In this document: positions 1 to 10,186 of the stretch, piece after piece | How the letters are laid out: each line of letters starts with the position of its first letter | Position numbering within the stretch: the stretch's first letter is position 1 | Made by a program: the position numbers and the translations under genes | The notes under the pieces: generated by a model | Database searches by the model: none | What the model was told of the DNA's origin: nothing | The model's input: the letters and a program-made list of their open reading frames with translations, nothing else | Assembly: GCF_009646095.1 (NCBI RefSeq) | Contig: NZ_CP045725.1 | Location: 496,001-560,000 of the forward strand | From: Raineyella fluvialis | GTDB lineage: Bacteria > Actinomycetota > Actinomycetes > Propionibacteriales > Propionibacteriaceae | Direction: 5' to 3' | Length of the DNA stretch: 64,000 nt

Positions 1-1111
1 CGAGACCCGCGAGCACGTAACCGACCGGCTGGATGAAGCCGGAGACGCGCGCGGTCACGTGCGGGTTGTGGGTGCGGGCGGTGATCATGGCGATGGCCGC
101 CGTGAAGGCCCACCCGCCGAGACCCAGCAGCCCCGCCCACAGCCACGGCACGACAGCGGGGGCCAGCCACAGACCGACATAACCTCCGGCGGTGAGGACG
201 CCGAAGACCACGATCCCCACGGTGAGGTCGCGCGCACGGGCGACCCAGACCGGCATCAGGAAGCCCCCGACAATCCCGAGCAGGGAAATCAGTCCCAGCA
301 AGCCACCCGCGGCGGTCGCCGAGAGCCCGGCGTCGCGGTAGATCTGCGGCAGCCAACCGAACTGGGCATACGCGTTGAGAGCCTGCATCCCGAAGAACAG
401 CGACAGCGCCACCGCCGTGGGCGAGCGGAGCAGTGATCCACTCGGCGCCAGGATCGGCGCCCCGGCCCGGTCGGCCCGGTCCCGGCGCTCCCGGATCGTC
501 AGGACGGTCCACGGCACCAGGCCGACGCCGGCGGCGAGCCCCCACATGCCGAGGGCAGCACGCCATCCGCCGGGAGCGATGGCCGCGATCGGCGAGGCCA
601 ACATGGAAGCTGCTGCCGCCCCGACCAACAAGGTGACGCTGTAGGCGGTCATCAGCCGGGTGACGTACGTGCCGCCGTGCCTCTTGATCCAGGCGGGCAC
701 CAGCACGTTGCCGAGCGCCATCCCGGACAAGCCGACCAGCGTGGCGAGGAGGAAGGTGAGGGCCGAGGCAGTGAAAGTCCGCGCCAGGAATCCGACGGTG
801 ATGAGAACGAGACCGGTGAGGACGCCCGCGGTGAGGCCGATGCGACGTGACAGGGCCACCGCCGCCGCACCGATCGCCCCGAACGTCAGGCCCGGAAGCG
901 CGGTGAGCATACCCGCGACGCCGCCTCCGAGGCCGAACTGCTGGCGGAGTTCGGCCATCACCGGCCCGACGGACGTCGCGCCCGGACGCAGCGCCGCAGC
1001 CACCAGGATCACGGCCACCAGGGCCAGGGCCGGGCCGACGAGTCCGACCTGCGTACGCATGGGCGAGGGGCTTGGGGCCGACGGACGGCCTCCCCGTGTG
1101 TTCTCACTCAC
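1..1111 (-). CDS. MFS transporter, CynX/cyanate-permease-like (C-terminus outside window)
   Basis: Reading the minus strand from a GTG at 1111 gives an open frame of about 370 residues that runs off the left edge, so roughly the last 30 residues are missing. The protein is almost wholly hydrophobic, with about 11 visible membrane segments and a short polar N-terminus. The early sequence AALRPGATSVGPVM is typical of the CynX/NimT branch of the major facilitator superfamily (cyanate, nitroimidazole and anion exporters). A hexamer TAGCCT lies exactly six bases before the GTG with no ribosome binding site, which favours a leaderless start; an ATG at 1060 is the alternative. The substrate cannot be told from sequence. 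Confidence 0.8.
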   Translation of the reverse strand, partial: MSENTRGGRPSAPSPSPMRTQVGLVGPALALVAVILVAAALRPGATSVGPVMAELRQQFGLGGGVAGMLTALPGLTFGAIGAAAVALSRRIGLTAGVLTGLVLITVGFLARTFTASALTFLLATLVGLSGMALGNVLVPAWIKRHGGTYVTRLMTAYSVTLLVGAAAASMLASPIAAIAPGGWRAALGMWGLAAGVGLVPWTVLTIRERRDRADRAGAPILAPSGSLLRSPTAVALSLFFGMQALNAYAQFGWLPQIYRDAGLSATAAGGLLGLISLLGIVGGFLMPVWVARARDLTVGIVVFGVLTAGGYVGLWLAPAVVPWLWAGLLGLGGWAFTAAIAMITARTHNPHVTARVSGFIQPVGYVLAGL

Positions 1112-1117
1112 AGGGGG

Positions 1118-1123
1118 AGGCTA
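1118..1123 (-). promoter_or_regulatory. Putative -10 box of leaderless MFS gene
   Basis: TAGCCT on the minus strand, six bases before the GTG at 1111. It matches the TANNNT-N6/7-start pattern repeated through the window. Confidence 0.45.
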
Positions 1124-1156
1124 GTCGTCGAACTGGTCGACCGCCGCACCGTACGG

Positions 1157-1744
1157 TCAGGCGTCTCGGACGATCGTGAGATCTTCGAGCGGCCGGCGGG
1201 TCCGCGGAGCGGCGTCGCGCTCACGGATGAGGTCAGGCAGGTCATCGGCCTCGGCGAGCTTGCCGACTGCCACGACGCTGACCGGCTCCAGTACCGGCGC
1301 GAGGTCGAACGCTGCCCGCAGCGCGTCCACGTGGAAGCCGCCCATCTGGCGCACATGCAGGCCGCGGGACGTGGCCTCGATGCTGAGGTGGGCGACGGCC
1401 TGGCCGAGGTCGTACTCGGCCCATCGCAGGCGCTTGCCGTCACGCTCACGTTCCGCCACGGCCACGATGAGGAGGGAGGCGCGAGGGGTCCAGGCGGAGT
1501 TGAAGTCCATCAAGGTGCCAAGGATGGCCTCGAACGTCTCGGTCCCCCGCGCCGCGACGATGAACCGGGTCGGCTGCAGGTTGCTCGCGGACGGCGCCCA
1601 GCGGGCCGCCTCGCCGAGGGCCTTCAGGTCCTCAGCGGCGACGACGTACTCGGCGTCGTAACCACGGGGGCTCCAGCGCTGGGCGAGGGCCTCGTGGATC
1701 GGCACCGAGGTCTCGTTGCGCTGCTCGTTGAGTGTCGTGCTCAT
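1157..1744 (-). CDS. Nitroreductase family protein
   Basis: A 195-residue protein with the FMN-dependent nitroreductase fold. The N-terminal RWSPRGYD and the ARWAPSASNLQPTRF segment are the usual FMN-phosphate binding region, and AVAHLSIEATSRGLHVRQMGGF is the usual central helix. Members reduce nitro groups, quinones or flavins with NAD(P)H, but the substrate here is unknown. It begins 15 bases after the stop of the THUMP-like methyltransferase on the same strand, so the two probably share a transcript. Length is normal for the family and no frame problem is seen. Confidence 0.85.
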   Translation of the reverse strand: MSTTLNEQRNETSVPIHEALAQRWSPRGYDAEYVVAAEDLKALGEAARWAPSASNLQPTRFIVAARGTETFEAILGTLMDFNSAWTPRASLLIVAVAERERDGKRLRWAEYDLGQAVAHLSIEATSRGLHVRQMGGFHVDALRAAFDLAPVLEPVSVVAVGKLAEADDLPDLIRERDAAPRTRRPLEDLTIVRDA

Positions 1745-1759
1745 GCTGTGTTGTCCGCC

Positions 1760-3033
1760 TCAAGAGTCGTTGAAATTGTGATCATTGACGTGATGAGGGT
1801 AGCAACCTTCCGCAAGCCGCTCGACCACGAGGGCCCGGGCGCCCTCAGGCGTCGGGGTAAGCAGCAGCGTGGCCGCCTCCGGACCTTCGGGCCGCAGCCG
1901 ACGTCGCAATGTCGCCGGATCGATGTCGATGCCCCGCTTCTTGATCTCCAGTCGGCCGATCCGGCGGTCCCGGACCCAGGCACGCAGCACCTTCTCCTTC
2001 ACCGCCATCACCTCGAGCACCTGGAAGGCCGTGGCGTACGGCGTTGGTCCTGCCCCGTCACTGACCAGGTAGGCGATTTCCGGCGCCACCCGCCCGGCGT
2101 CGAGCAGCCCCGCCAGAGTGTCGACCGCTCCGGCGCGGATGACGGCCGGGTCCGGCTCCCACAGCACGGTGCCAACGCCCGGCATCCGCAACGGCCGGGT
2201 GGCATCGTCGGCGACCAGTCGGTGCGCGGGCCCGGACTCTGCTCCCCCGAGCAGGGTGGCGCTTCGCGATCCGGCGCCCGGCAGCGCCCGGGCAGCCTCC
2301 GGGGTCGCCGGCCCGGCCCACAGGGCCACCTCGACCAGATCGCCGCGGTGACTGACCCATTCGGCCGCGACGTCCTCGGGGATCAGCCGGTACGGCAGAC
2401 CCGGTCCGAGTTTGAGACACCCGACACCCCCGCCCCGACGGCCCGGTCCAGCAGCCCGAGGGCCCAGTCCCATGGCGGGGTGAAGTCCGACGGATTCCAG
2501 GTCCGACCCGCTCCCGTCCGGCGCGCCGGATCGGCGAAGACGGATACGCCCGGTAACCACAGCTCGTCGAGCAGCAGGGTGGCGTCGCCCTGCACCACGC
2601 GCGCCCGCCCGGAGGCCACGGCGGGGGCGAGGTTGGCAGCGGCGACCGAGGCCGTGAACGGGTCGATCTCCACCGCCACCACGTCGAGCCCGGCATCGAG
2701 GAACGCCCAGGCGTCCGTCCCGATGCCGCAACCCAGGTCGAGCACACGCGCCGCCCCCGCCGCCGCATAGGTCGCGGCCCGGTGGGCGGCGACGGCTGGC
2801 CGCGTCGCCTGCTCGAGCCCCGAGCGCGTGTAGAACCAGCGGTCTGCCTGCGCACCGAACTTCACCCGGGCGGCACGCCGCAACGCCACCTGGGTCAGCA
2901 CGGCCGCGGCCCGCTCGCCGTAGCGGTCCCGCATCCGGGTGACGGTGCCCGGGGCCTCGGTGTCGGGCAGGCCATCCGCCTCCGCCAACGCCTGACGTCC
3001 CTCCGAGGTGCCCAGCCACGCGATGTCGTCCAC
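1760..3033 (-). CDS. Class I SAM methyltransferase with THUMP-like domain, frameshifted near 2412
   Basis: The N-terminal part, from a GTG at 3033, has the SAM-binding LDLGCGIGTDAW and a later SVFADPARR segment. This frame stops at 2383 after GVSNSDRV. The other minus frame carries on with LGPGLPYRLIPEDV and a THUMP-like C-terminal domain ending at 1760. Adding one base around 2411-2417 joins both into a protein of about 424 residues, the normal size for this actinobacterial family. The substrate is unknown, probably RNA. A CACAAT hexamer lies six bases before the GTG, suggesting a leaderless start divergent from the P-type ATPase. I read the break as a missing base in the sequence, but true decay is not excluded. 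Confidence 0.75.
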
Positions 3034-3077
3034 CGGTCCATTGTGCTGCGGCCCCGTCCGCAACCCCCGCCGATTAC

Positions 3078-3083
3078 TAGACT
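3078..3083 (+). promoter_or_regulatory. Putative -10 box of leaderless P-type ATPase gene
   Basis: TAGACT ends six bases before the GTG at 3090 and no Shine-Dalgarno sequence is present, so transcription probably starts at the start codon. Confidence 0.5.
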
Positions 3084-3089
3084 GAAGAG

Positions 3090-5953
3090 GTGGCCACGGA
3101 TGCCCACCCCGCCTCCGCCCGTCCCGCACGAGAGTCCGCGCCGCGGTTGGGCGATCCCACGCTGCGGCCCGCCGAGGATCTGACCGCCGCCCTGGGAGTC
3201 CTCCCCGAGCACGGCCTGTCCGCCACCGAGGTGGCCACGCGCGCGGCGACGTATGGGCCGAACGAACTCGAGGGCAGCGCACCGGAGCCGGCCTGGCGCA
3301 GGTTCCTGCGGCAGTTCCAGGACCCGTTGGTCTACCTGCTGCTGGTGGCGGTGGGGATCTCCCTGCTCGCCTGGGTGGTCGAAGGTGCCGACGGGCTGCC
3401 GGTCGACGCCCTCGTCATCGTCACCATCCTCATCCTCAACGCGGCCATCGGCTACATCCAGGAACGCAAGGCCGTCGACGCCGTCGCGGCGTTGCGGACG
3501 ATGACGGCGGCCCGGTCCACGGTGCTGCGCGACGGGCGACACGAGACGATCCCCTCGGCCGCTCTCGTCCCCGGTGACATCATGCTGCTCGCCGAGGGGA
3601 CGCGGTCGGGGCCGACGCACGGCTGTTGTCCGCGGCCGCGCTGCACGTCCAGGAATCCTCCCTCACCGGGGAATCGCACGCCGTCGAGAAGCACGCCGCC
3701 GTCCTCGCCGCCCCGGTCCCGCTCGGCGACCGGGCCAACATGGTCTTCAAGGGCACCGCGGTCGCCCGCGGCGTCGGCAGAGCCGTCGTCGTCGCCACCG
3801 GCATGGACACCGAGATGGGCGCCGTCGCCGGGATGCTCAACCGGACGCAGGACACCGAGACCCCGCTCGACCGGGAGATCGCCCACGTCTCGCGGACCCT
3901 CGGCTGGATCGTGATCGCCATCGCGTTGGTGGTGATGGCCACGATCGTGCTCGTCAACGGCGTTCGCTCCCCGGCCGCCCTCGTCGACGTCCTGCTGCTC
4001 GGGGTCTCGCTCGCGGTCGCGGCCGTCCCGGAGGGGCTGCCCGCGATCCTGTCGGTGGTGCTGGCGATCGGCGTCCAGCAGCTCGCCCGGCACCGGGCGG
4101 TGGTCAAGCAGCTGTCATCGGTGGAGACCCTGGGCTCGGCATCGGTGATCTGCTCCGACAAGACCGGCACCCTGACGAAGAACGAGATGACCATCCAGAA
4201 GCTGGTCACCGCCTCGGGGACCGTCGACCTGTCCGGGACCGGCTACCACCCGCAGGGAGAGGCCAGCCACGACGGCAGACCGTTCGGCACGCCCGCCGCA
4301 GACACGTACGCCGCCGACACGGCCCTGCTGCATGAGGCGCGTACGTTGCTGCGGCAGGGGTCCCTGGCGAACAACGCCCAGCTCACCGAACGGGACGGCA
4401 CCTGGACCATCCAGGGCGACCCCACCGAGGCGGCGTTCCTGGTCGCGGCCCGCAAGCTGGAGGGCGCCGACACGCTCGACGGCTATCACCGGCTGGCCGA
4501 GGTCCCCTTCACCTCCGAACGCAAGATGATGTCCACCCTCCACTCCCACCAGGAGCGCCGGCTGCTGCTGACCAAGGGAGCCCCCGACGTCCTGCTCGAG
4601 CACTGCGACAGCCGGCTGGTCGGGGAGGACGTCCGACCGCTCGACGAGGCCGCGCGACGACACATCCTCGACGAGGTCGAGGCGCTGTCGGCCCAGGCGT
4701 ACCGGACGCTCGCGGTCGCCTTCAGGGCGGCCCCCGACGTCGCCGCCGAGCATCTCGACGAGGCGGACGAGCAAGGCCTGACGTACGTCGGCCTGGTCGC
4801 GATCATCGACCCCCCGCGACCCGAGGCCGAGGCCGCCATCCGGCAGGCGCATCGGGCGGGGATCCGGACGATCATGATCACCGGCGACCACCCGAGCACG
4901 GCGGCCCGGATCGGAGCCGATCTCGGCATCGTCGAGCCGGACGGGCCGGCGATCAGCGGCGCCCAGCTCGATGCGCTCTCGGAGCCCGAGTTCCGGGAGG
5001 CGGTCCGTCAGGTGTCCGTGTACGCAAGGGTGGCGCCCGAGCACAAACTGCGGATCGTCGACGCGCTCCACGCCGACGGCCGGATCGTGGCGATGACCGG
5101 CGACGGCGTGAACGACGCACCGGCCCTCAAAGCCGCCGACATCGGCATCGCGATGGGCCGGGCCGGGACCGAGGTCACCAAGGACGCCGCCCGGATGATC
5201 CTTGCCGACGACAACTTCGCCACGATCGTCGAGGCGGTGGAACAGGGCCGGGTGATCTTCGCCAACATCAAGAAGTTTCTGCGCTACCTGCTCAGCTCCA
5301 ACATGGGCGAGGTCTTCACCATCTTCCTCGGCGTGGCCCTGGCCAGGCCGATCGGCCTCTACGCGGAGACGCCGGGAGAGATGGCCTTGCCGCTGCTGGC
5401 CACCCAGATCCTCTGGATCAACCTGGTCACCGACTCCGCGCCCGCCCTGGCGATGGGGGTCGACCCGCAGATCGACGACGTGATGGCTCTGCCACCCCGA
5501 GACCCGCGCGAGCGGGTGATCGATCGACGGATGTGGCTCGGGATCGGTCTGGTCGGGCTGGTGATGGGCGCGGTGACCCTCCTGACGATCGACCTCTGGC
5601 GCCCCGGCGGCCTCATCGAGGGCCACCACAGCTACGCCGAGGCACAGACCGCCGCCTTCACGACCTTGGTGCTGGCGCAACTGTTCAACGCGCTGAGCTC
5701 CCGGTCGGAGACGACGTCGGCGTTCCACCGGCTGTTCGTCAACCGGTGGCTGTGGGCCTCGATCGGGGTGGTCGTGGTGCTGCAGGTGATGGTCGTGCAC
5801 GTGCCTTTCCTGCAGGCCGCGTTCAGCACCACCCCGATGACACCCGAGCAATGGCTGGTGTGCGCGGGGATGTCGTCGGTGGTGCTGTGGTTCAACGAGG
5901 TGCGCAAGGTGGTGTTGCGGGCCCGGGACCGGCGTCCACGCCAACCCATTTAA
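3090..5953 (+). CDS. Cation-transporting P-type ATPase (P2A, Ca2+-ATPase-like), frameshifted near 3598
   Basis: ATP-driven cation pump of the inner membrane. The first frame holds the N-terminal cytoplasmic part, TM1-2 and the start of the actuator domain, then derails after LLAEG. The second frame resumes with DARLL and carries the rest: SSLTGES (actuator), PEGLP in TM4, the phosphorylation site DKTGTLTKNEMT, MTGDGVNDAPALK, and NLVTDSAPALAMG in TM6. The PEGLP and N-T-D residues are the calcium site ligands of SERCA-type pumps, so Ca2+ is the likeliest ion, with Na+ or Mn2+ possible. One added base in the GGGG at about 3597-3600 restores about 954 residues, normal for P2A pumps. The gene is divergent from the methyltransferase. 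Confidence 0.85.
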
Positions 5954-5985
5954 CATGGGAGCGCCGAATCAATGAAAGGGTCAGT

Positions 5986-7131
5986 GTGAGCCGAGACTGG
6001 GACCCCTCCTCCCGCGATGTCCTCAGCGACCAGCGGGTGGCGTACGACCGGATGCGCGAGGCCTGTCCCGTGGCTCACGACGGCGCCGGCACCTGGACCC
6101 TGTTTCGGCACGCCGATGTCGTGGCTGCGGCGCACGACCCGGCCACGTTCTCCAGCCAGGTCTCCCACCACCTCACCCTGCCCAACGGGCTGGACGGCGC
6201 GGAGCACGCCACGTACCGTGCGATCGTCGAGCGCTACATGACCCCGCAGCGGGTCGAGGCCCTCGCCCCGGCCTGCCATGCGATCGCCGCCGAGGTCATC
6301 GCCTCCACCCCGCGGCACGAGACGTTCCGCGCGGTCGCGCTCGGCACGCGCTACGCCGTCCGCGCCCAGAGCGCCTGGCTGGGCTGGCCACCTCAACTGG
6401 AGGACACCCTGATCCAGTGGATGGCCGACAACCACGCCGCGACCCGGTCGGGCGACCACGAACTCACCGCGCAGGTGGCCGAGCGGTTCGACACCATCAT
6501 CCGCGCCCTCCTCAGCCATGCCCGCCACACTCCCGGCCCTGGTGTCACCACCGAACTGCTGGCCGAACGCCTCGCCGGTCGCCCCCTGCACGAGGAGGAG
6601 ATCGTCTCCATCCTCCGCAACTGGACCGCCGGCGACCTGGGGTCGATCGCTGTCTCCTTCGGCGTCGTCGTGCATTTCCTGGCCAGTCATCCGACGGTGC
6701 AGGGGGACCTGCGGGCGGCGGCCCGAGCCGGCGACCGCGGTGCGATCGCGACGGCTGTGGAGGAGATGCTGCGGATCGACGATCCGTTCGTCGCCAACCG
6801 TCGCGTCATCACCCGCGACGTCGAGGTCCGGGGCCGTACGATCCCCGCCAGCGACCGCGTGGTGCTCAACTGGACCGCCGCGAACCGGGACCCGAGGGCG
6901 TTCTCCGACCCGGAGGCGTTCCGGCCGCAGGTCAACGCCGCCCACAACCTGGTCTTCGGCACCGGCCCTCACGCCTGTCCCGGTCGGGCACTGTCCCTGA
7001 TGGAGCTCGCCGTGATCACCATCGAACTGCTGATCGCGACCACCCGGATCGACCACGCACCGGGGCACTCCCCGGTCCGGGAGACGCCGCCCGTCGGTGG
7101 CTGGAGCTTCGTGCCGGTGCTGCTGTCCTAG
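5986..7131 (+). CDS. Cytochrome P450
   Basis: Heme-thiolate monooxygenase of 381 residues. The heme loop FGTGPHACPGRAL is near residue 323-335 with Cys as iron ligand, and the K-helix ExxR is EMLR near residue 260. The I-helix reads WTAGDLGSIA, without the usual acid/alcohol-Thr pair, so the oxygen-activation site is unusual. I chose the GTG at 5986 because GAAAGGG lies five bases upstream; the longer open frame overlaps the ATPase gene and is not coding. It is soluble, without a membrane anchor. No redox partner gene is nearby, so ferredoxin and reductase must come from elsewhere. It shares a CTAG at its stop with the convergent ACT-domain gene. Confidence 0.9.
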   Translation: MSRDWDPSSRDVLSDQRVAYDRMREACPVAHDGAGTWTLFRHADVVAAAHDPATFSSQVSHHLTLPNGLDGAEHATYRAIVERYMTPQRVEALAPACHAIAAEVIASTPRHETFRAVALGTRYAVRAQSAWLGWPPQLEDTLIQWMADNHAATRSGDHELTAQVAERFDTIIRALLSHARHTPGPGVTTELLAERLAGRPLHEEEIVSILRNWTAGDLGSIAVSFGVVVHFLASHPTVQGDLRAAARAGDRGAIATAVEEMLRIDDPFVANRRVITRDVEVRGRTIPASDRVVLNWTAANRDPRAFSDPEAFRPQVNAAHNLVFGTGPHACPGRALSLMELAVITIELLIATTRIDHAPGHSPVRETPPVGGWSFVPVLLS

Positions 7132-7595
7132 CGCACCTCCGAAACCACCGTCCCGATCGTCAGCGCCCCGGCCTCCCGCGCGGCAGCGGCCACCGCCGCC
7201 ACGTCCGCCAGGGTTCCCTCGACCAGCACCGGCTCGCCCGCCGCCGAGTCTCCCGACCACACGACGTCCAGCCCCGGCGGCGGCCGGAAGCCCACGCCGT
7301 ACGGCATCCGGACCACCCCGGCGGCCCGGGCACCCGGGTCGTCGAAGGGGCGCAGCACCAGGGACTGGACGACGGTGAGGCGTTCGGCGGCCCGCCGCAA
7401 CACCTGGCACTGTCGCGCCGTCGCGTCGAAGGTCAGCGCGATCGCGCCCGGCCGACCGTCGAGCGCCCCGGTCGCCAGCGAGGTGAAGTTGATCCCGCGC
7501 TCGGCGAACACCGAGGCCAGCGCCATCAGCGCCCCCGGCTGGTCGAGGCACTGGACGAGTGCCACCCAGGGACGCGGCGCGAACGGGTCGGTCAT
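7128..7595 (-). CDS. ACT domain-containing protein
   Basis: A 155-residue protein whose first 80 residues form an ACT domain: WVALVQCLDQPGALMALASVF followed by ERGINFTSLATG is the classic beta-alpha-beta ligand-binding start seen in prephenate dehydratase. No catalytic domain is attached. The rest (residues 85-155) may be a second, degenerate ACT-like fold. Its ATG overlaps the stop of the dehydrogenase gene by four bases (ATGA), so the two are translationally coupled and the protein may be an amino-acid sensor for that enzyme; this is inference. Confidence 0.75.
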   Translation of the reverse strand: MTDPFAPRPWVALVQCLDQPGALMALASVFAERGINFTSLATGALDGRPGAIALTFDATARQCQVLRRAAERLTVVQSLVLRPFDDPGARAAGVVRMPYGVGFRPPPGLDVVWSGDSAAGEPVLVEGTLADVAAVAAAAREAGALTIGTVVSEVR

Positions 7596-8667
7596 GCTTG
7601 CGTTCCTTCCGTGACGTACGGCTCGACGGTGGCAGCGATCCGCCGGGCCGACCGCGCCAGCAGGGCGTCCTCGTCGGGCGGAAGTTCGCCGAGCAGCACC
7701 TCGGTCCAGCCTTCCGGTCCCAGCACCACCGGGACGCCGAGCACTCCATGCACCGGCGCACCCGCCAACTGCGCCTCACCGGCCAGCGCCACCTGTCCGG
7801 CCATCACGATCTCGCGACCCTCGGCGATCGCCCGGATCAGGTCGACAGTGGCGTTGGCGGTGCCGACGGCCGTCCGGGCGCCCGACTGGTGCGTCAGCCA
7901 CGGCCTGGTGACCGTGCGCAGATCGGGAGGCCATCCCTCGACCATCGCGAAGGCCCGGCCGGTGTCCCGCTCCGCCAGCAGCCGGGCCTGGGCAGCAGCG
8001 ATCTCGTCGGGGAAGCCGGCCAGGGCACGCCCCGCACGCAGGGACGCCACGGTCCGCCGACGCTCCCCCGCGACCAGGCCCCGGACGCGGACCGTCGACC
8101 ACAGCGGAACGGCATCGTCACCGTGCTGACCCGCGATAAAGCCGCCGACCCGCTGGCGTCGTACGCCCAGGCTGTGGGCGATCTCGCGCCGGAACCGTAG
8201 CGTGTCGAGCCAGGCGCCCATCCCGATCACCCGGTGACGGCCGAGCCGGGCGGCCATGGTGGCGACGCCGAGTTCGACGGGGTTGGTGACCACGATGACG
8301 ACCTCGTCGCCCGAGCCGTGCTCCGCCAGCGCGTCCGCGTACGCGGCGAACATCGCGTGGTTGGCCTGGGCCAGCGCTGCCCGATCGACCGGCTGCCCGG
8401 GCCTGGTCCCGATCGTGGCGCCCGAGGCGACCACGATCACGTCGGCGACGACCTCATCGGGGCCAGCGCGACGTCGAAGAGCGGGGCGATCTCGTCGTAG
8501 GCGTCGATGAGGTCGGCCCGGTAGCCGTGCGTCGCCGCCTCGGAGCCGCCACCACGCCGGCCCACCAGCTGCAGCCGGGCGGTGGTGGGCAGCGCCCGGC
8601 GCTCGACCAGCTGGGTGCAGACCTGTCGGCCGACGGCACCCGTCGCCCCGATCACCGCGACATCCAT
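7592..8667 (-). CDS. Lactate/malate dehydrogenase family protein, frameshifted near 8460
   Basis: The first frame (8667 down to about 8460) has the Rossmann start VAVIGATGAVGRQV. The second holds the rest: VIVVASGATIG, VTNPVELG, the catalytic-loop motif LDTLRFRREIA and HGDDAVPLWS with the catalytic His. One extra base in the GGGG at 8459-8462 (CCCC on the coding strand) joins them into about 358 residues, a little longer than typical LDH/MDH enzymes (310-330). It would interconvert a 2-hydroxyacid and a 2-oxoacid with NAD(H); malate or lactate cannot be separated here. TAGGCT six bases before the ATG marks a leaderless start. Confidence 0.75.
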
Positions 8668-8673
8668 GCCCCG

Positions 8674-8679
8674 AGCCTA
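8674..8679 (-). promoter_or_regulatory. Putative -10 box of leaderless dehydrogenase gene
   Basis: TAGGCT followed by six bases and the ATG at 8667. The same hexamer and spacing occur before glmS and the DUF1707 gene. Confidence 0.5.
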
Positions 8680-8787
8680 CGGACCGGTGGTGTCGAACGT
8701 GTTGCGGTCGGGCCGAACAGCCCCGGTCCGCAACCCACGAGCCCGACAATGGGTCCCACAGGGGTGCCAGGGCAGGGGGTGAGGTCG

Positions 8788-10182
8788 GTGTCCCGCAGTC
8801 CCGCATCCGCGGCCTTCGCGATCCCCAGGATCGCCAGGCTGAGTGCCAACGACCTGGTGTCCCTCGCCGAGGATGCCGGCAGCAGCGTCCCCTTGCAGGT
8901 CGGGCTCGTCGTGATGTTGCGGACGGAGCCGGGCTTCTCCGCCCAGGACGTCGTCCGGGCCCTCGATACCCGCCTGCCGAGCGTCCCGCGGATGCGCCAG
9001 CGCCTGGTACGGACGGCCTTCTGGCAGGGGCGCAGTTACTGGGCCGACGACCCCGACTTCCGACTCGACCGGCACGTCCGGGTGGTCGAGGCCAGGGGTG
9101 GGCGGGAGGCGGCCCTCGCGGTCGCCGATGAGCTCGTGACCACCCCAATGCCCGCGGATCACCCGTTGTGGGCGGCTCGCGTCGTCTCGGGCCTCGATGA
9201 GGGCCGGTCGGCCGCCGTGGTCTTCGCCTCGCACCACGTGATGGCCGACGGCGTCGCCGGGATGGCGCTGCTGCGCGGATTGACCGACGGTCCACCGCCC
9301 ACCGTCGACCCGGCGCTCCCCGCGTTCCCACGTCCCGCCCCCTCCCGGTGGCAGCTCCTCGCGGACGCTGTCCGAGGCCTGCTGCAGTCGATGCGGTCGC
9401 TGCCCGCCACACTGCACGACGGCCTGCGCGAACTCGCCAGCCTGCTGCGGGCCCGACGCCCCCTGGTGGCGGCCAGCTCATTGACCCGTCCGACCGGACC
9501 ACACCGGCGCTCGGCGGCGGTGAGCTGTGATCTCGAGGCCGCCCGTGCTGCCGCCCACGCCGCCGGAGCGAGCGTGAACGACCTGCTGCTGACCGCGATC
9601 GTGGTGGCGCTGGGCGACCTGCTCGCCTCCCGCGGGGAGCGGGCCGAGGACTTCTCGGTCGGTGTCCTGGTCTCCGGCCGGCCCCCTATCCTCCCGACCC
9701 ACGACGGCCACTCGGGGTCCGGCAACCGGTCGGGCACGGTCCCGATCACCCTGCCGGCCACGGGCGCCCCGTACGATCGGCTGCGCCTCGTCGCGCAACG
9801 GACCGCAGCCGCCAAGAGCCGCCGACGAACCGCGGTGAACGCCTGGCTCGGTCCCGCCACCCGCCTGTTGGCCGGACTGGGACTGTTCGCGTGGGTGGCA
9901 CGGCGGCAACGCTTCCTGCACACCTTCGCCAGCTCCCTGCGCATCCAGGGCGACCCGCTCACCATGGCCGGCTGCCCGGTGACCGAGATCATCCCGCTGT
10001 CGGTGGCCACCGGCAACATCACCGTGGTCTTCGCGAGCGTGTCGTACGCTGGCCGGCTGACGGCCTCGATCATGGCCGACGCGGTCGCCTGCCCGGACCT
10101 CGACGTCCTGCGCGACCGGCTGCAGGCCGCGCTCGAGGAGCTGCTGGAGGGGGCGGCTGGCCCCGCGATCCCCTACCGTTGA
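8788..10182 (+). CDS. Wax ester synthase/diacylglycerol acyltransferase (WS/DGAT) family
   Basis: A 464-residue protein with the acyltransferase motif HHVMADG near residue 148 (HHxxxDG) and an N-terminal domain typical of the bacterial WS/DGAT family (IARLSANDLVSLAEDAG, RMRQRLVRTAFWQGRSYW). The C-terminal half, with SVNDLLLTAIVVAL and MAGCPVTEIIPLS, matches the DUF1298 part. Family members esterify fatty alcohols or diacylglycerol with acyl-CoA to make wax or triacylglycerol at the membrane. I chose the GTG at 8788 because AGGGGG lies eight bases upstream; GTG 8779 is possible. Divergent from the dehydrogenase gene. Confidence 0.85.
   Translation: MSRSPASAAFAIPRIARLSANDLVSLAEDAGSSVPLQVGLVVMLRTEPGFSAQDVVRALDTRLPSVPRMRQRLVRTAFWQGRSYWADDPDFRLDRHVRVVEARGGREAALAVADELVTTPMPADHPLWAARVVSGLDEGRSAAVVFASHHVMADGVAGMALLRGLTDGPPPTVDPALPAFPRPAPSRWQLLADAVRGLLQSMRSLPATLHDGLRELASLLRARRPLVAASSLTRPTGPHRRSAAVSCDLEAARAAAHAAGASVNDLLLTAIVVALGDLLASRGERAEDFSVGVLVSGRPPILPTHDGHSGSGNRSGTVPITLPATGAPYDRLRLVAQRTAAAKSRRRTAVNAWLGPATRLLAGLGLFAWVARRQRFLHTFASSLRIQGDPLTMAGCPVTEIIPLSVATGNITVVFASVSYAGRLTASIMADAVACPDLDVLRDRLQAALEELLEGAAGPAIPYR
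10174..10179 (+). promoter_or_regulatory. Putative -10 box of leaderless SPFH gene
   Basis: TACCGT lies seven bases before the ATG at 10187 and sits inside the last codons of the WS/DGAT gene. Confidence 0.4.
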
Positions 10183-10186
10183 CGCC

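Noticed and set aside
3580-3660. Programmed frameshift in the P-type ATPase
   Set aside because: No slippery heptamer with downstream pseudoknot is visible, and the same kind of break is found in six other unrelated genes.
4115-5956. A 613-codon open frame opposite the P-type ATPase
   Set aside because: It lies fully antisense to conserved pump motifs and is His/Arg/Gly-rich, as is common for the opposite strand of high-GC genes.
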